Below, piece by piece: positions 54,873-62,994 of a stretch of 64,000 bases of DNA. Where the stretch lies: the NCBI GenBank assembly GCA_900470155.1, contig UBZT01000010.1:124001-188000 (forward strand). The letters are read 5' to 3'. How positions within the stretch are numbered: the stretch's first letter is position 1; each line of letters starts with the position of its first letter. This stretch comes from Hyphomicrobiales bacterium (lineage in GTDB: Bacteria; Pseudomonadota; Alphaproteobacteria; Rhizobiales; Rhizobiaceae). The position numbers and the translations under genes were made by a program. The notes beneath the pieces are model-generated. The model worked only from the letters and a program-made list of their open reading frames with translations. It searched no databases and had not been told where the DNA came from.

Positions 54873-57800
54873 TCAGGCGCCGTAGACGATCAGCAGATCC
54901 TTGGCATCGATCTGGTCGCCGGTGCGCACCAGAACTTCAGCAATTGTGCCATCCTTTTCCGCATGCAGCGCGGTTTCCATCTTCATCGCCTCGATCGAGA
55001 CCAGCACATCGCCGGATTTTACGGTCTGGCCGGCCGTCACGGCGACGGTGGAGATAACACCCGGCATCGGCGCGCCGAGATGGGCGGCATTTCCGGCCTC
55101 CGCCTTGCGGCGAATGGTGCTTGAAGCACCCCGGTTGCGATCCGGCACCTTGATCGGACGCGGCTGGCCGTTGATCTCGAAGAACACCTTGACCATGCCC
55201 TTCTCGTCGATCTCAGCCTGCGCCTGATTGAGGACAACCAGGGTCTTGCCCTTCTCGATATCGGCGAACAGTTCCTCGCCCGAACCGAGACCATAGAAAT
55301 AGGCAGGCGTCGGCAACACGCTGACCGGGCCATAGGTATCAGCCGCCAGTGCATAGTCGGTGAAGACCTTCGGATACATCAGATAGGAAGCAAACTCGAA
55401 GTCGCTGACCTCGCGCTCCAGCTTTGCCTCGATCGCCTTGCGTTCGGCATCGAGATCAGCGTCTTCCAGCAGCGAACCCGGACGAACGGTATACGGCTTC
55501 TCACCCTTCAGCGCCTTCTTCTGAAGGCCCTCCGGCCAGCCGCCCGGAGGCTGGCCAAGATCGCCCTTCAGCATCGAGACGACTGAATCCGGGAAGGACA
55601 CGTCCTTGGCCGGATTGACCACGTCGGCCACCGTCAGGTCCTGGCTGACCATCATCAGCGCCATGTCGCCGACGACCTTCGACGACGGCGTCACCTTGAC
55701 GATATCGCCGAACATCTGGTTGGCATCGGCATAGGTCTGCGCCACCTCGTGCCAGCGGGTCTCGAGACCCAGCGAGCGTGCCTGCTCCTTCAGATTGGTG
55801 AACTGGCCACCGGGCATTTCATGCAGATAGACTTCGGAAGCCGGCCCCTTGAGGTCGCTTTCGAAGGCCGCATACTGGTGGCGCACCGCTTCCCAGTAGA
55901 AGGAGATGCGGCGGATCCATTCCGGATCGAGATTCGGATCGCGTTCGGTGCCGCGCAAGGCCTCGACGATCGAGCCAAGGCAAGGCTGCGAGGTATTGCC
56001 CGATAAGGCGTCCATCGCCGCATCGACGACATCGACACCCGATTCAACGGCAGCCAGCACGGTTGCCGCGGCAATGCCGGACGTATCATGCGTGTGGAAG
56101 TGGATCGGCAGATCCGTTGCCTCGCGCAGCGCCTTGAACAGCACGCGCGCCGCTGCTGGCTTCAACAGGCCGGCCATGTCCTTGACCGCAATGATATGCG
56201 CACCCGCCTTGTCGAGTTCGGCGGCAAGGTCGGTGTAATATTTCAGATCGTATTTCGGGCGCGCCGAATTCAGGATGTCGCCCGTGTAGCAGATCGCCGC
56301 TTCGCAGATCTTGTTCTCTTCGGCGACCGCATCCATCGAAACGCGCATGTTTTCCACCCAGTTCAGGCAGTCGAACACGCGGAACACGTCGATGCCGCCC
56401 TTGGCCGCCTGACGGACGAAGTATTTGACCACATTGTCCGGGTAGTTCTTGTAGCCGACGCCATTGGCACCGCGCAGCAGCATCTGCAGCAACAGGTTCG
56501 GCGCATCCTCGCGGACCTTGGCCAGCCGCTCCCACGGGTCTTCGGTCAGGAAGCGCATGGAAACGTCGAAGGTGGCACCTCCCCAGCATTCCAGCGAAAA
56601 CAGGTTCGGCAGTGCGCGCGCATAGGTCCCGGCGATCCGGGCAATGTCATAGGTGCGCATGCGCGTCGCCAGCAGCGACTGGTGACCATCACGCATCGTC
56701 GTGTCGGTGACCAGGACACGGTTCTGCGCCCGCACCCATTCGCCGAACTTCTTCGGACCCAATTCGTCAAGCTTCTGCTTCGTGCCTGGCCGGATATCGC
56801 CGGGCGTGAACGGCACCACCGGCTCGGCGATTTCCTTCGACGGCTTCGGCCGGCCCTTGGCTTCCGGATGGCCATTCACGGTCACGTCGGCAAGATAGGT
56901 CAAAAGCTTGGTCGCACGGTCCTGACGCTTGACCTGTTGGAACAGTTCCGGCGTCGTGTCGATGAAACGCGTCGTGTAAGTATTGTCGCGGAATTTCTCG
57001 TGCGTGATGATCGCCTCGAGGAAGGTCAGGTTGGTGGCAACGCCGCGGATGCGGAATTCACGCAGCGCCCGGTGCATGCGGGCGATCGTCTCTTCCGGGC
57101 TGGGCGACCATGCCGTGACCTTCTCCAGAAGCGGATCATAGAACCGGGTAATGACCGCACCGGAATAGGCCGTGCCGCCGTCGAGGCGAATGCCGAAACC
57201 GGTCGCACCGCGATAGGCTGTGATGCGGCCGTAGTCGGGAATGAAATTCTGCTCCGGGTCTTCCGTGGTGATGCGGCACTGCAGCGCATGACCGTTGAGC
57301 TTGATGTCTTCCTGCTTGGGCACGCCCGATTCCGGCGTGCCGATCGCGTAACCGTCGAGAATGTGGATCTGCGCCTTGACGATATCGATGCCGGTCACGA
57401 CCTCGGTCACGGTATGCTCGACCTGGATACGCGGATTGACTTCGATGAAGTAGAACTTGCCGGTGTCCATATCCATCAGATACTCGACCGTGCCGGCGCC
57501 GACATAGTTCGTCGCCTTGGCAATCTTCGTCGAATAGCTCGCCAGTTCCTGCCGCTGCGCTTCGCTCAGGTAAGGTGCTGGTGCACGCTCGACAACTTTC
57601 TGGTTGCGACGCTGGACGGAGCAGTCGCGCTCGAACAGATGCACGACATTGCCATGTGTGTCGCCGAGAACCTGGCTTTCGACATGGCGGGCACGCTCGA
57701 CCAGCTTTTCGAGGTAAACTTCGTCCTTGCCGAAGGCGGCCATTGCCTCGCGCTTGGCCTCGGTGACTTCCTTGGCGAGATCCTTCGGATCGCGAATGGC

Positions 57801-58331
57801 GCGCATGCCGCGTCCGCCGCCGCCCCAGGAGGCTTTCAGCATCACCGGATAGCCGATCTCCTCGGCCATTTTGGCAACGACCGCCATGTCGTCCGGCAGC
57901 GGTTCTGTCGCAGGCACCACCGGCACGCCGATCTCGATCGCCAGGTTGCGTGCTGCGACCTTGTTGCCGAGCCGGCGCATCGTATCGGCGCGGGGGCCGA
58001 TGAAAATGATACCTGCATCGTTACAGGCGTCTACAAATTCAGGACTTTCCGACAGCAGCCCATAGCCTGGATGGATGGCATCGGCACCCGACAGCTTGGC
58101 GACACGGATCACTTCCTCGATGGAGAGATAGCTTTCGATCGGTCCAAGATCACGCGCCAGATGCGGCCCCCGGCCAACCTGGTAACTCTCGTCCGCCTTG
58201 AAGCGATGGAGAGCCAGTTTGTCCTCCTCCGCCCAGATCGCAACCGTTTTTATGCCCAGTTCGTTTGCGGCGCGAAACACGCGAATTGCAATTTCGGAAC
58301 GGTTGGCGACAAGGATCTTGGATATTGGCAA
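54873..58331 (-). CDS. pyc: pyruvate carboxylase
   Basis: A 1152-residue biotin enzyme that turns pyruvate to oxaloacetate. Domain order: biotin carboxylase (about 1-460; GGGGRGMR, EVNPRIQVEHTVTE), carboxyltransferase (about 530-800; TTMRDGHQSLLATRMRT), then biotin carrier (about 1080-1152) with the biotinyl Lys in EAMKMETALHAEKDG. Sequence and length are very near R. etli Pyc. The TTG start at 58331 reads (M)PISKILVANRSEIA and has GGAGACC just before it; the in-frame ATG 13 codons up is less likely. Confidence 0.97.
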   Translation of the reverse strand: MPISKILVANRSEIAIRVFRAANELGIKTVAIWAEEDKLALHRFKADESYQVGRGPHLARDLGPIESYLSIEEVIRVAKLSGADAIHPGYGLLSESPEFVDACNDAGIIFIGPRADTMRRLGNKVAARNLAIEIGVPVVPATEPLPDDMAVVAKMAEEIGYPVMLKASWGGGGRGMRAIRDPKDLAKEVTEAKREAMAAFGKDEVYLEKLVERARHVESQVLGDTHGNVVHLFERDCSVQRRNQKVVERAPAPYLSEAQRQELASYSTKIAKATNYVGAGTVEYLMDMDTGKFYFIEVNPRIQVEHTVTEVVTGIDIVKAQIHILDGYAIGTPESGVPKQEDIKLNGHALQCRITTEDPEQNFIPDYGRITAYRGATGFGIRLDGGTAYSGAVITRFYDPLLEKVTAWSPSPEETIARMHRALREFRIRGVATNLTFLEAIITHEKFRDNTYTTRFIDTTPELFQQVKRQDRATKLLTYLADVTVNGHPEAKGRPKPSKEIAEPVVPFTPGDIRPGTKQKLDELGPKKFGEWVRAQNRVLVTDTTMRDGHQSLLATRMRTYDIARIAGTYARALPNLFSLECWGGATFDVSMRFLTEDPWERLAKVREDAPNLLLQMLLRGANGVGYKNYPDNVVKYFVRQAAKGGIDVFRVFDCLNWVENMRVSMDAVAEENKICEAAICYTGDILNSARPKYDLKYYTDLAAELDKAGAHIIAVKDMAGLLKPAAARVLFKALREATDLPIHFHTHDTSGIAAATVLAAVESGVDVVDAAMDALSGNTSQPCLGSIVEALRGTERDPNLDPEWIRRISFYWEAVRHQYAAFESDLKGPASEVYLHEMPGGQFTNLKEQARSLGLETRWHEVAQTYADANQMFGDIVKVTPSSKVVGDMALMMVSQDLTVADVVNPAKDVSFPDSVVSMLKGDLGQPPGGWPEGLQKKALKGEKPYTVRPGSLLEDADLDAERKAIEAKLEREVSDFEFASYLMYPKVFTDYALAADTYGPVSVLPTPAYFYGLGSGEELFADIEKGKTLVVLNQAQAEIDEKGMVKVFFEINGQPRPIKVPDRNRGASSTIRRKAEAGNAAHLGAPMPGVISTVAVTAGQTVKSGDVLVSIEAMKMETALHAEKDGTIAEVLVRTGDQIDAKDLLIVYGA

Positions 58332-58448
58332 TTCGGTCTCCCCAAAACGATATGCCAGGGCATTGTGCACCTGCGAAGAAAATTCATAGCGTGTTGTTTT
58401 AGGAAGTTCAATTTACCTTGAACGGCTATCTGAAAATTGCCGCCATGC

Positions 58449-59186
58449 TCAGGTTACCAGCCCGAGTCGGAAGGCAAGCGCCACGACATGCTGGCGGTTC
58501 TTGGCATTCAACTTGTCCTGAATGCCGTTCATGTACCAATCGACAGTGTGATTGGATATTTTCAGGATCTTGCTGATCTCGATCGAGGTCAGGCCATCGG
58601 CCAGATAACTCAAGACTTCCATCTCGCGTCGGGTCATCCTGCTATCGATCGCCTTCGCCGAACTGACATCACCTTCGCGGGTCAGTTCAAGCATCCGCCA
58701 GAACGCCTTTTTTGCCACGGCGTCGAACAGGCTGATTTCGATAGGTGACAGATCGATCGGCTTGCCACCCACCGTCATGTTGCCCAGCAATCCCGTGCGA
58801 CCATGAACGGGAAAGATGTAACCATCCAGCAATCCGAAGCGCATGCCGTCCATCAGCATGCGCTCCATGCGCTTGCGATGCGGGTCGGCGCGAAACGCAT
58901 GCGCTGTATCGCGCCAGCGAAAACCGGACTGGGCTTGCGATAGATATCGAATGGTCGGGTCGATCAGCACATATTTCTTGGCAATATACATCTGCGGCCA
59001 GCCTTCCGGCCAACGCCCACACAACACGAGTTCCAGCGGATTTTCGTCCGGCTTCGGTTGGCGAACCAGCCCGTAATAGTCAAACCCGTAGGCGGCAACG
59101 AGTTTTTCCAGCTCTGCCACGAGCTCCGTTGCTGACCGACATTCGTCCGCAACGACCAAAAAATGCAATAGCTGGTTAATATTCAC
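58449..59186 (-). CDS. expR: LuxR family quorum-sensing regulator (ExpR-type)
   Basis: A 245-residue regulator. The N-terminal acyl-homoserine-lactone domain keeps the conserved residues: the Trp and Tyr of GWPQMYIAKKYVLIDP, Asp-Pro of IDP, the Trp of GFRWRD, and the later Gly of the FPVHGRTG block. The C-terminal LuxR helix-turn-helix is LSYLADGLTSIEISKILKISNHTVDWYMNGIQDKLNAKNR. Start is GTG 59186 with AGGGGGTCTGG upstream. No luxI gene is in the window. The 245-residue length and position between pyc and ndvA match S. meliloti ExpR; the symbol rests on this. Confidence 0.8.
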   Translation of the reverse strand: MNINQLLHFLVVADECRSATELVAELEKLVAAYGFDYYGLVRQPKPDENPLELVLCGRWPEGWPQMYIAKKYVLIDPTIRYLSQAQSGFRWRDTAHAFRADPHRKRMERMLMDGMRFGLLDGYIFPVHGRTGLLGNMTVGGKPIDLSPIEISLFDAVAKKAFWRMLELTREGDVSSAKAIDSRMTRREMEVLSYLADGLTSIEISKILKISNHTVDWYMNGIQDKLNAKNRQHVVALAFRLGLVT

Positions 59187-59258
59187 CCAGACCCCCTGAA
59201 TAACTGTGTGCTTATAAATTCACGAAAAAGCCACGAGGCTCGTCATTCTGAATGAACC

Positions 59259-59292
59259 AACGCAATATGAACAAATATTATCATATTGCGTT
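59259..59292. promoter_or_regulatory. 34-bp inverted repeat in the luxR-ndvA gap
   Basis: AACGCAATATGA (59259-59270), the 10-base spacer ACAAATATTA, then TCATATTGCGTT (59281-59292). Perfect 12-bp arms. It sits about 70 bases upstream of the luxR start and 205 bases before ndvA. Possible operator of one or both divergent genes. Confidence 0.55.
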
Positions 59293-59314
59293 AGGAGGGT
59301 ATTAAAAATCGACC

Positions 59315-59326
59315 ACGAAATTTCGT
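59315..59326. promoter_or_regulatory. perfect 12-bp palindrome in the luxR-ndvA gap
   Basis: ACGAAATTTCGT, a perfect palindrome 23 bases to the right of the 34-bp inverted repeat and about 170 bases before ndvA. Possible regulator-binding site. Confidence 0.4.
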
Positions 59327-59496
59327 AGCGAACGCATGAAAATGGTTCGTGCAGATTCTGCCCCCGCCTGGCCTCAGTTGAATAATACAAGACTGCAGGA
59401 TCGCGGCGCAGGAATCCTGGGCTTTGCTCTTGTCAGACGAGGCGAAACCCGTTTCAAGCAGATCACCACTGAATGCGCATCTGGAGGTATAAGCGA

Positions 59497-61242
59497 TTGT
59501 CCCTGATACAGGTATATTTCAAGGCCCTGAAATATCTTGCGACTTATCGGCTGCGTGTCTCCTTTGTGGTGCTCGCCAATGTCGTTCTTGCCGCCATAAC
59601 CATCATCGAGCCCATTCTGTTCGGTCGGATCATCGATGCGATATCGGAAAAGAGCGACGCGACATCGATATTGATCGCCTGGGGCTGCTTCGGCGTATTC
59701 AACACAGTCGCCTATGTCCTCGTGGCCCGACAGGCGGATCGCCTGGCGCATGGCCGCCGTGCGGATCTCCTGACCGAATCCTTCGGCAAGATCATCTCGA
59801 TGCCGCTAAGCTGGCACCAGCAGCGGGGCACCTCCAACGCGCTGCACACGCTGTTGCGCGCCGGCGAAACCCTGTTCGGCCTATGGCTTGAATTCATGCG
59901 GACGCATCTTGCAACCGCCGTTGCTCTGACGCTGCTGATCCCGACCGCCTTTTCCATGGATGTTCGCCTGACCTCGGTGCTGATCGTGCTCGCCGTTCTT
60001 TACGTCATCATCGGCAAGACCGTGATGAACCGAACCAAAGAAGGTCAGGCCTCGGTCGAGAGCCACTACCATACCGTCTTTTCTCATGTCAGCGACTCGA
60101 TCAGCAATGTCTCGGTCCTGCACAGCTACAACCGCATTGAAGCCGAAACCCGGGCGCTCAAGGAATACACGACAAAACTTCTCGCCGCCCAGTATCCCGT
60201 CCTCGACTGGTGGGCGATTGCCGGCGCGTTGAACCGGATCGCTTCGACGCTCTCCATGCTGATCATCCTGGTGATCGGCACGATGTTCGTGCAGAGCGGC
60301 CAGCTCAAGGTCGGCGATGTCATCGCCTTTACCGGTTTTGCCGGCCTGCTGATTGCCCGTCTCGACCAGATGATCACCTTCGCCAATCAGATTTTCGAGG
60401 CGCGCTCTAAGCTCGAGGACTTCTACCAGCTGGAAGATGCCGTCCAGGACCGGGAGGAATCCGCCGGATCGACGGAGCTGAACAATGTCCGCGGTGACGT
60501 GGAGTTTCGCAATGTCTCCTTCGACTTTGCCTCCACGACTCAGGGTGTGCGCGACGTATCGTTCACGGTCCAGGCGGGCCAAACCGTGGCGATTGTCGGC
60601 CCGACCGGCGCTGGAAAAACGACGCTGATCAACCTGCTTCAGCGCGTCCACCAGCCGCAATCGGGACAGATCCTGATCGATGGTCACGACATTGCCCGGA
60701 TCACCCGTAAATCGCTGCGCCACGCCATCGCCACCGTTTTCCAGGATGCAGGTCTGCTCAACCGCTCGATCAAGGAAAACATCCGCCTTGGCCGCGAGGA
60801 TGCCAGCGAAGAAGACATCATCAAGGCGGCTGAGGCGGCCGCGGCCACCGATTTCATCGAAAGTCGCATGATCGGCTACGATACGGTCGTGGGCGAGCGT
60901 GGCAACCGCCTGTCGGGCGGCGAACGCCAGCGCATCGCGATCGCCCGCGCCATCCTGAAAAACGCCCCGATCCTGGTGCTTGACGAGGCGACCAGCGCGC
61001 TCGACGTCGAAACGGAAGCACGGGTGAAACAGGCGATCGACCGGCTGCGCAAGCACCGCACGACGTTCATCATCGCCCACCGCCTCTCGACCATCCGCGA
61101 AGCCGACCTCGTGGTCTTCCTTGACCACGGAAAGGTCATCGAGCTGGGCAATTACGACCAGTTGAGCGCACTTGGCGGCCGCTTCACCTCATTGCTGCGC
61201 ACCAGCGGCCTGCTGATTGAAGAGACCTCTCCGGCAATATGA
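59497..61242 (+). CDS. ndvA: cyclic beta-1,2-glucan ABC exporter NdvA/ChvA
   Basis: A 581-residue fused permease-ATPase that exports cyclic beta-1,2-glucan to the periplasm. Six helices (about 15-310) carry HQQRGTSNALHTLLRA. The ATPase has Walker A GPTGAGKTT, the signature RLSGGERQRIAIARAI and Walker B ILVLDEATSALD, then the H-loop IAHRLST. The TTG at 59497 fits the S. meliloti N-terminus (MSL-QIY) and has GGAGG nine bases before; ATG 59473 would add eight residues. The protein stops at LLIEETSPAI, without the ~25-residue C-terminal tail of the S. meliloti protein. Confidence 0.96.
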   Translation: MSLIQVYFKALKYLATYRLRVSFVVLANVVLAAITIIEPILFGRIIDAISEKSDATSILIAWGCFGVFNTVAYVLVARQADRLAHGRRADLLTESFGKIISMPLSWHQQRGTSNALHTLLRAGETLFGLWLEFMRTHLATAVALTLLIPTAFSMDVRLTSVLIVLAVLYVIIGKTVMNRTKEGQASVESHYHTVFSHVSDSISNVSVLHSYNRIEAETRALKEYTTKLLAAQYPVLDWWAIAGALNRIASTLSMLIILVIGTMFVQSGQLKVGDVIAFTGFAGLLIARLDQMITFANQIFEARSKLEDFYQLEDAVQDREESAGSTELNNVRGDVEFRNVSFDFASTTQGVRDVSFTVQAGQTVAIVGPTGAGKTTLINLLQRVHQPQSGQILIDGHDIARITRKSLRHAIATVFQDAGLLNRSIKENIRLGREDASEEDIIKAAEAAAATDFIESRMIGYDTVVGERGNRLSGGERQRIAIARAILKNAPILVLDEATSALDVETEARVKQAIDRLRKHRTTFIIAHRLSTIREADLVVFLDHGKVIELGNYDQLSALGGRFTSLLRTSGLLIEETSPAI

Positions 61243-61282
61243 GCTGGTAGCCACAAAGCCACCCAATCCCGAATGGCCCGGC

Positions 61283-61999
61283 CTACCATTCGACCGGCTG
61301 GCCGTCATAGGCATGGAAACCACCGCTCTGGGCGGGCTCCAGGCTGTCAAGTACGGACAACATCCGTGCCGCACTGTCCGTAGGCACCAGGCGGTCATGG
61401 CCTTTGGCGAAAGCCGAAGACAATCCCGTATCCACCGAGCCGGGATGCAGAGTGACGACAACGGCGTTCGGCCTTGTCCGGGCGATCTCGATCGCGGACG
61501 TCCGCACGATCTGGTTCAGCGCAGCCTTGGCCGCGCGATAGGAAATCCAGCCGCCCAGCCTGTTGTCGCCGATCGAGCCGACTCGGGCGGAAAGCGCCGC
61601 AAACAGGCTTCGGCGATCACTGGCAAGCAGCGGCGAGAAATGTTTCAGCACCAGCGCCGGCCCAATCGCGTTGACGGCAAACTGCGCCGCCATCGCCTCC
61701 GGCCGGATGGCCTTGATCGCCTTTTCCGGCCCGACATCATCGATTGTCAAAGCCCCTGTTGCACACAGGATCATGTCGAAACGAGCCCCGGAACCGGACA
61801 GACGCGCTGCAGCGGCAGCAACACTGTCCTCATCGGTCACGTCGAACCCGTCGACACTGCGCGACAGGCCTGCGACCTCGCCGCAGCGAGGATCGGCACG
61901 CAGCACTTCGACAAAGGCAGACCCGATGCCGCCACTCGCCCCGAGTACCAGCGCCCTGTAGTCAGAGCCAAGCGAAGTCATGCCGGTAAAGTCTGTCAT
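61283..61999 (-). CDS. SDR family oxidoreductase (CsgA-like)
   Basis: A 238-residue SDR. The cofactor motif is VLGASGGIGSAF near the N-terminus, then a Ser-containing block (ALSARVGSIGDNRLGG), and YRAAKAALNQ as the Tyr/Lys pair. The acidic residues after the second strand point to NAD rather than NADP, tentatively. AGGAGCGGACG precedes the ATG at 61999. The substrate is unknown. It converges on ndvA with 40 bases between them. Confidence 0.87.
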   Translation of the reverse strand: MTDFTGMTSLGSDYRALVLGASGGIGSAFVEVLRADPRCGEVAGLSRSVDGFDVTDEDSVAAAAARLSGSGARFDMILCATGALTIDDVGPEKAIKAIRPEAMAAQFAVNAIGPALVLKHFSPLLASDRRSLFAALSARVGSIGDNRLGGWISYRAAKAALNQIVRTSAIEIARTRPNAVVVTLHPGSVDTGLSSAFAKGHDRLVPTDSAARMLSVLDSLEPAQSGGFHAYDGQPVEW

Positions 62000-62073
62000 C
62001 GTCCGCTCCTGGTCGACCCAATCTGCGGACAACTACGGAAGCGGAAGCCATTTTGGATCACGCAGCACCGGTT

Positions 62074-62883
62074 TTAGGCCTGAATTTCAAGCGGCCCCTG
62101 ATAGCCCGGCATCTGCCCGGCATCGACACCCATCAGCCGGCAGATCAGACCGGCAATATCTGTTTGAGGCAGCGCCGCGTCCTCGCCCAGGCGAAAGCCG
62201 AGCGCATAAAACGGCACATGCGTCTCCTCAGGTGTCGGTCCTGCATGATTGCCGTCGTCGCCCATGCCGTGGTCGGCGGTGATGATCACCTTGTATCCAA
62301 GCGCCAGCCAACCGGGCAGATGCCGCGCCAGCAGGTCGCCTTGAACGCGCGCGGCATTGCGATAACCGACGCTGTCGCCGCCATGGCGGTGGCCGGCATC
62401 ATCGACATTCATCGGATGCAGCAGCAGGAAATCGGGACTTTGGCTGGAGATCAGCCAGTCGGCATCGGCAAACAGATGGCTGTCGGGATAGTGGTCGTCC
62501 CAATAGAAGACGCCATGCGTGATATCACCGCCGCCATTCACCAGGATACGGTCGCGATGCCGATCGAACGGGCAGGAGACATAAAGCTCCGACACCCAGT
62601 GATAGGCGGCGGCAGCCGTGACCTTGTCGGAAGCCCGACAGCGGGCAAACAGATTGTCGCCCTCAGAACGCCGCACCACGCCATTGCTGACGATGCCATG
62701 CTCCACCGGACGCCGCCCGGTCAACAGCGTCTCATAGAGTGGCCGCGACATCGCCGGCAGTTCGCAGGTCAGCCTGCGCACCTCCGCCATGCCCGCCTGC
62801 ACCAGGCCTTCCATATATCCGAGACAGCTACGGGCTGCGTCATAGCGCAAGCCATCGAGAACGATGAGGATCACTTTTGTCAT
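62074..62883 (-). CDS. alkaline phosphatase superfamily protein (nucleotide pyrophosphatase-like)
   Basis: A 269-residue cytoplasmic-looking protein. The metal site residues are typical of the superfamily: ILIVLDGLRYDAARSCL near the start (Asp), CELPAMSRPLYETLLTGRRPVEHG with the nucleophile Ser/Thr region, VDDAGHRHGG, and ADHGMGDDGNHAGPTPEETHVPF (the last Asp/His ligands). It lies next to GH42 with a weak hairpin between. The substrate is unknown; alkaline phosphatase-type phosphodiesterases act on many phosphoesters. Confidence 0.87.
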   Translation of the reverse strand: MTKVILIVLDGLRYDAARSCLGYMEGLVQAGMAEVRRLTCELPAMSRPLYETLLTGRRPVEHGIVSNGVVRRSEGDNLFARCRASDKVTAAAAYHWVSELYVSCPFDRHRDRILVNGGGDITHGVFYWDDHYPDSHLFADADWLISSQSPDFLLLHPMNVDDAGHRHGGDSVGYRNAARVQGDLLARHLPGWLALGYKVIITADHGMGDDGNHAGPTPEETHVPFYALGFRLGEDAALPQTDIAGLICRLMGVDAGQMPGYQGPLEIQA

Positions 62884-62931
62884 GGCGCGCAACTTGCCAT
62901 GACCCGCCGCGAAGGCAAGGGCCAAAATCAA

Positions 62932-62956
62932 CGAGGGGCGCCCGTGGCGCCCCTCG
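62932..62956 (-). terminator. hairpin after the beta-galactosidase gene
   Basis: CGAGGGGCGCC (62932-62942), the loop CGT, then the complement (62946-62956). The minus-strand side is followed by TTGATTTTGG, so it may act as a weak terminator. Confidence 0.5.
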
Positions 62957-62994
62957 CATGACCTTCGATCTGAACCGCTGTCTGACGCCAGCAA

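Noticed and set aside
56088-58421. Plus-strand open frame of 777 codons antisense to pyc.
   Set aside because: Pyc motifs are intact on the minus strand across the whole stretch; the antisense product is Arg/His-rich and unlike any protein.
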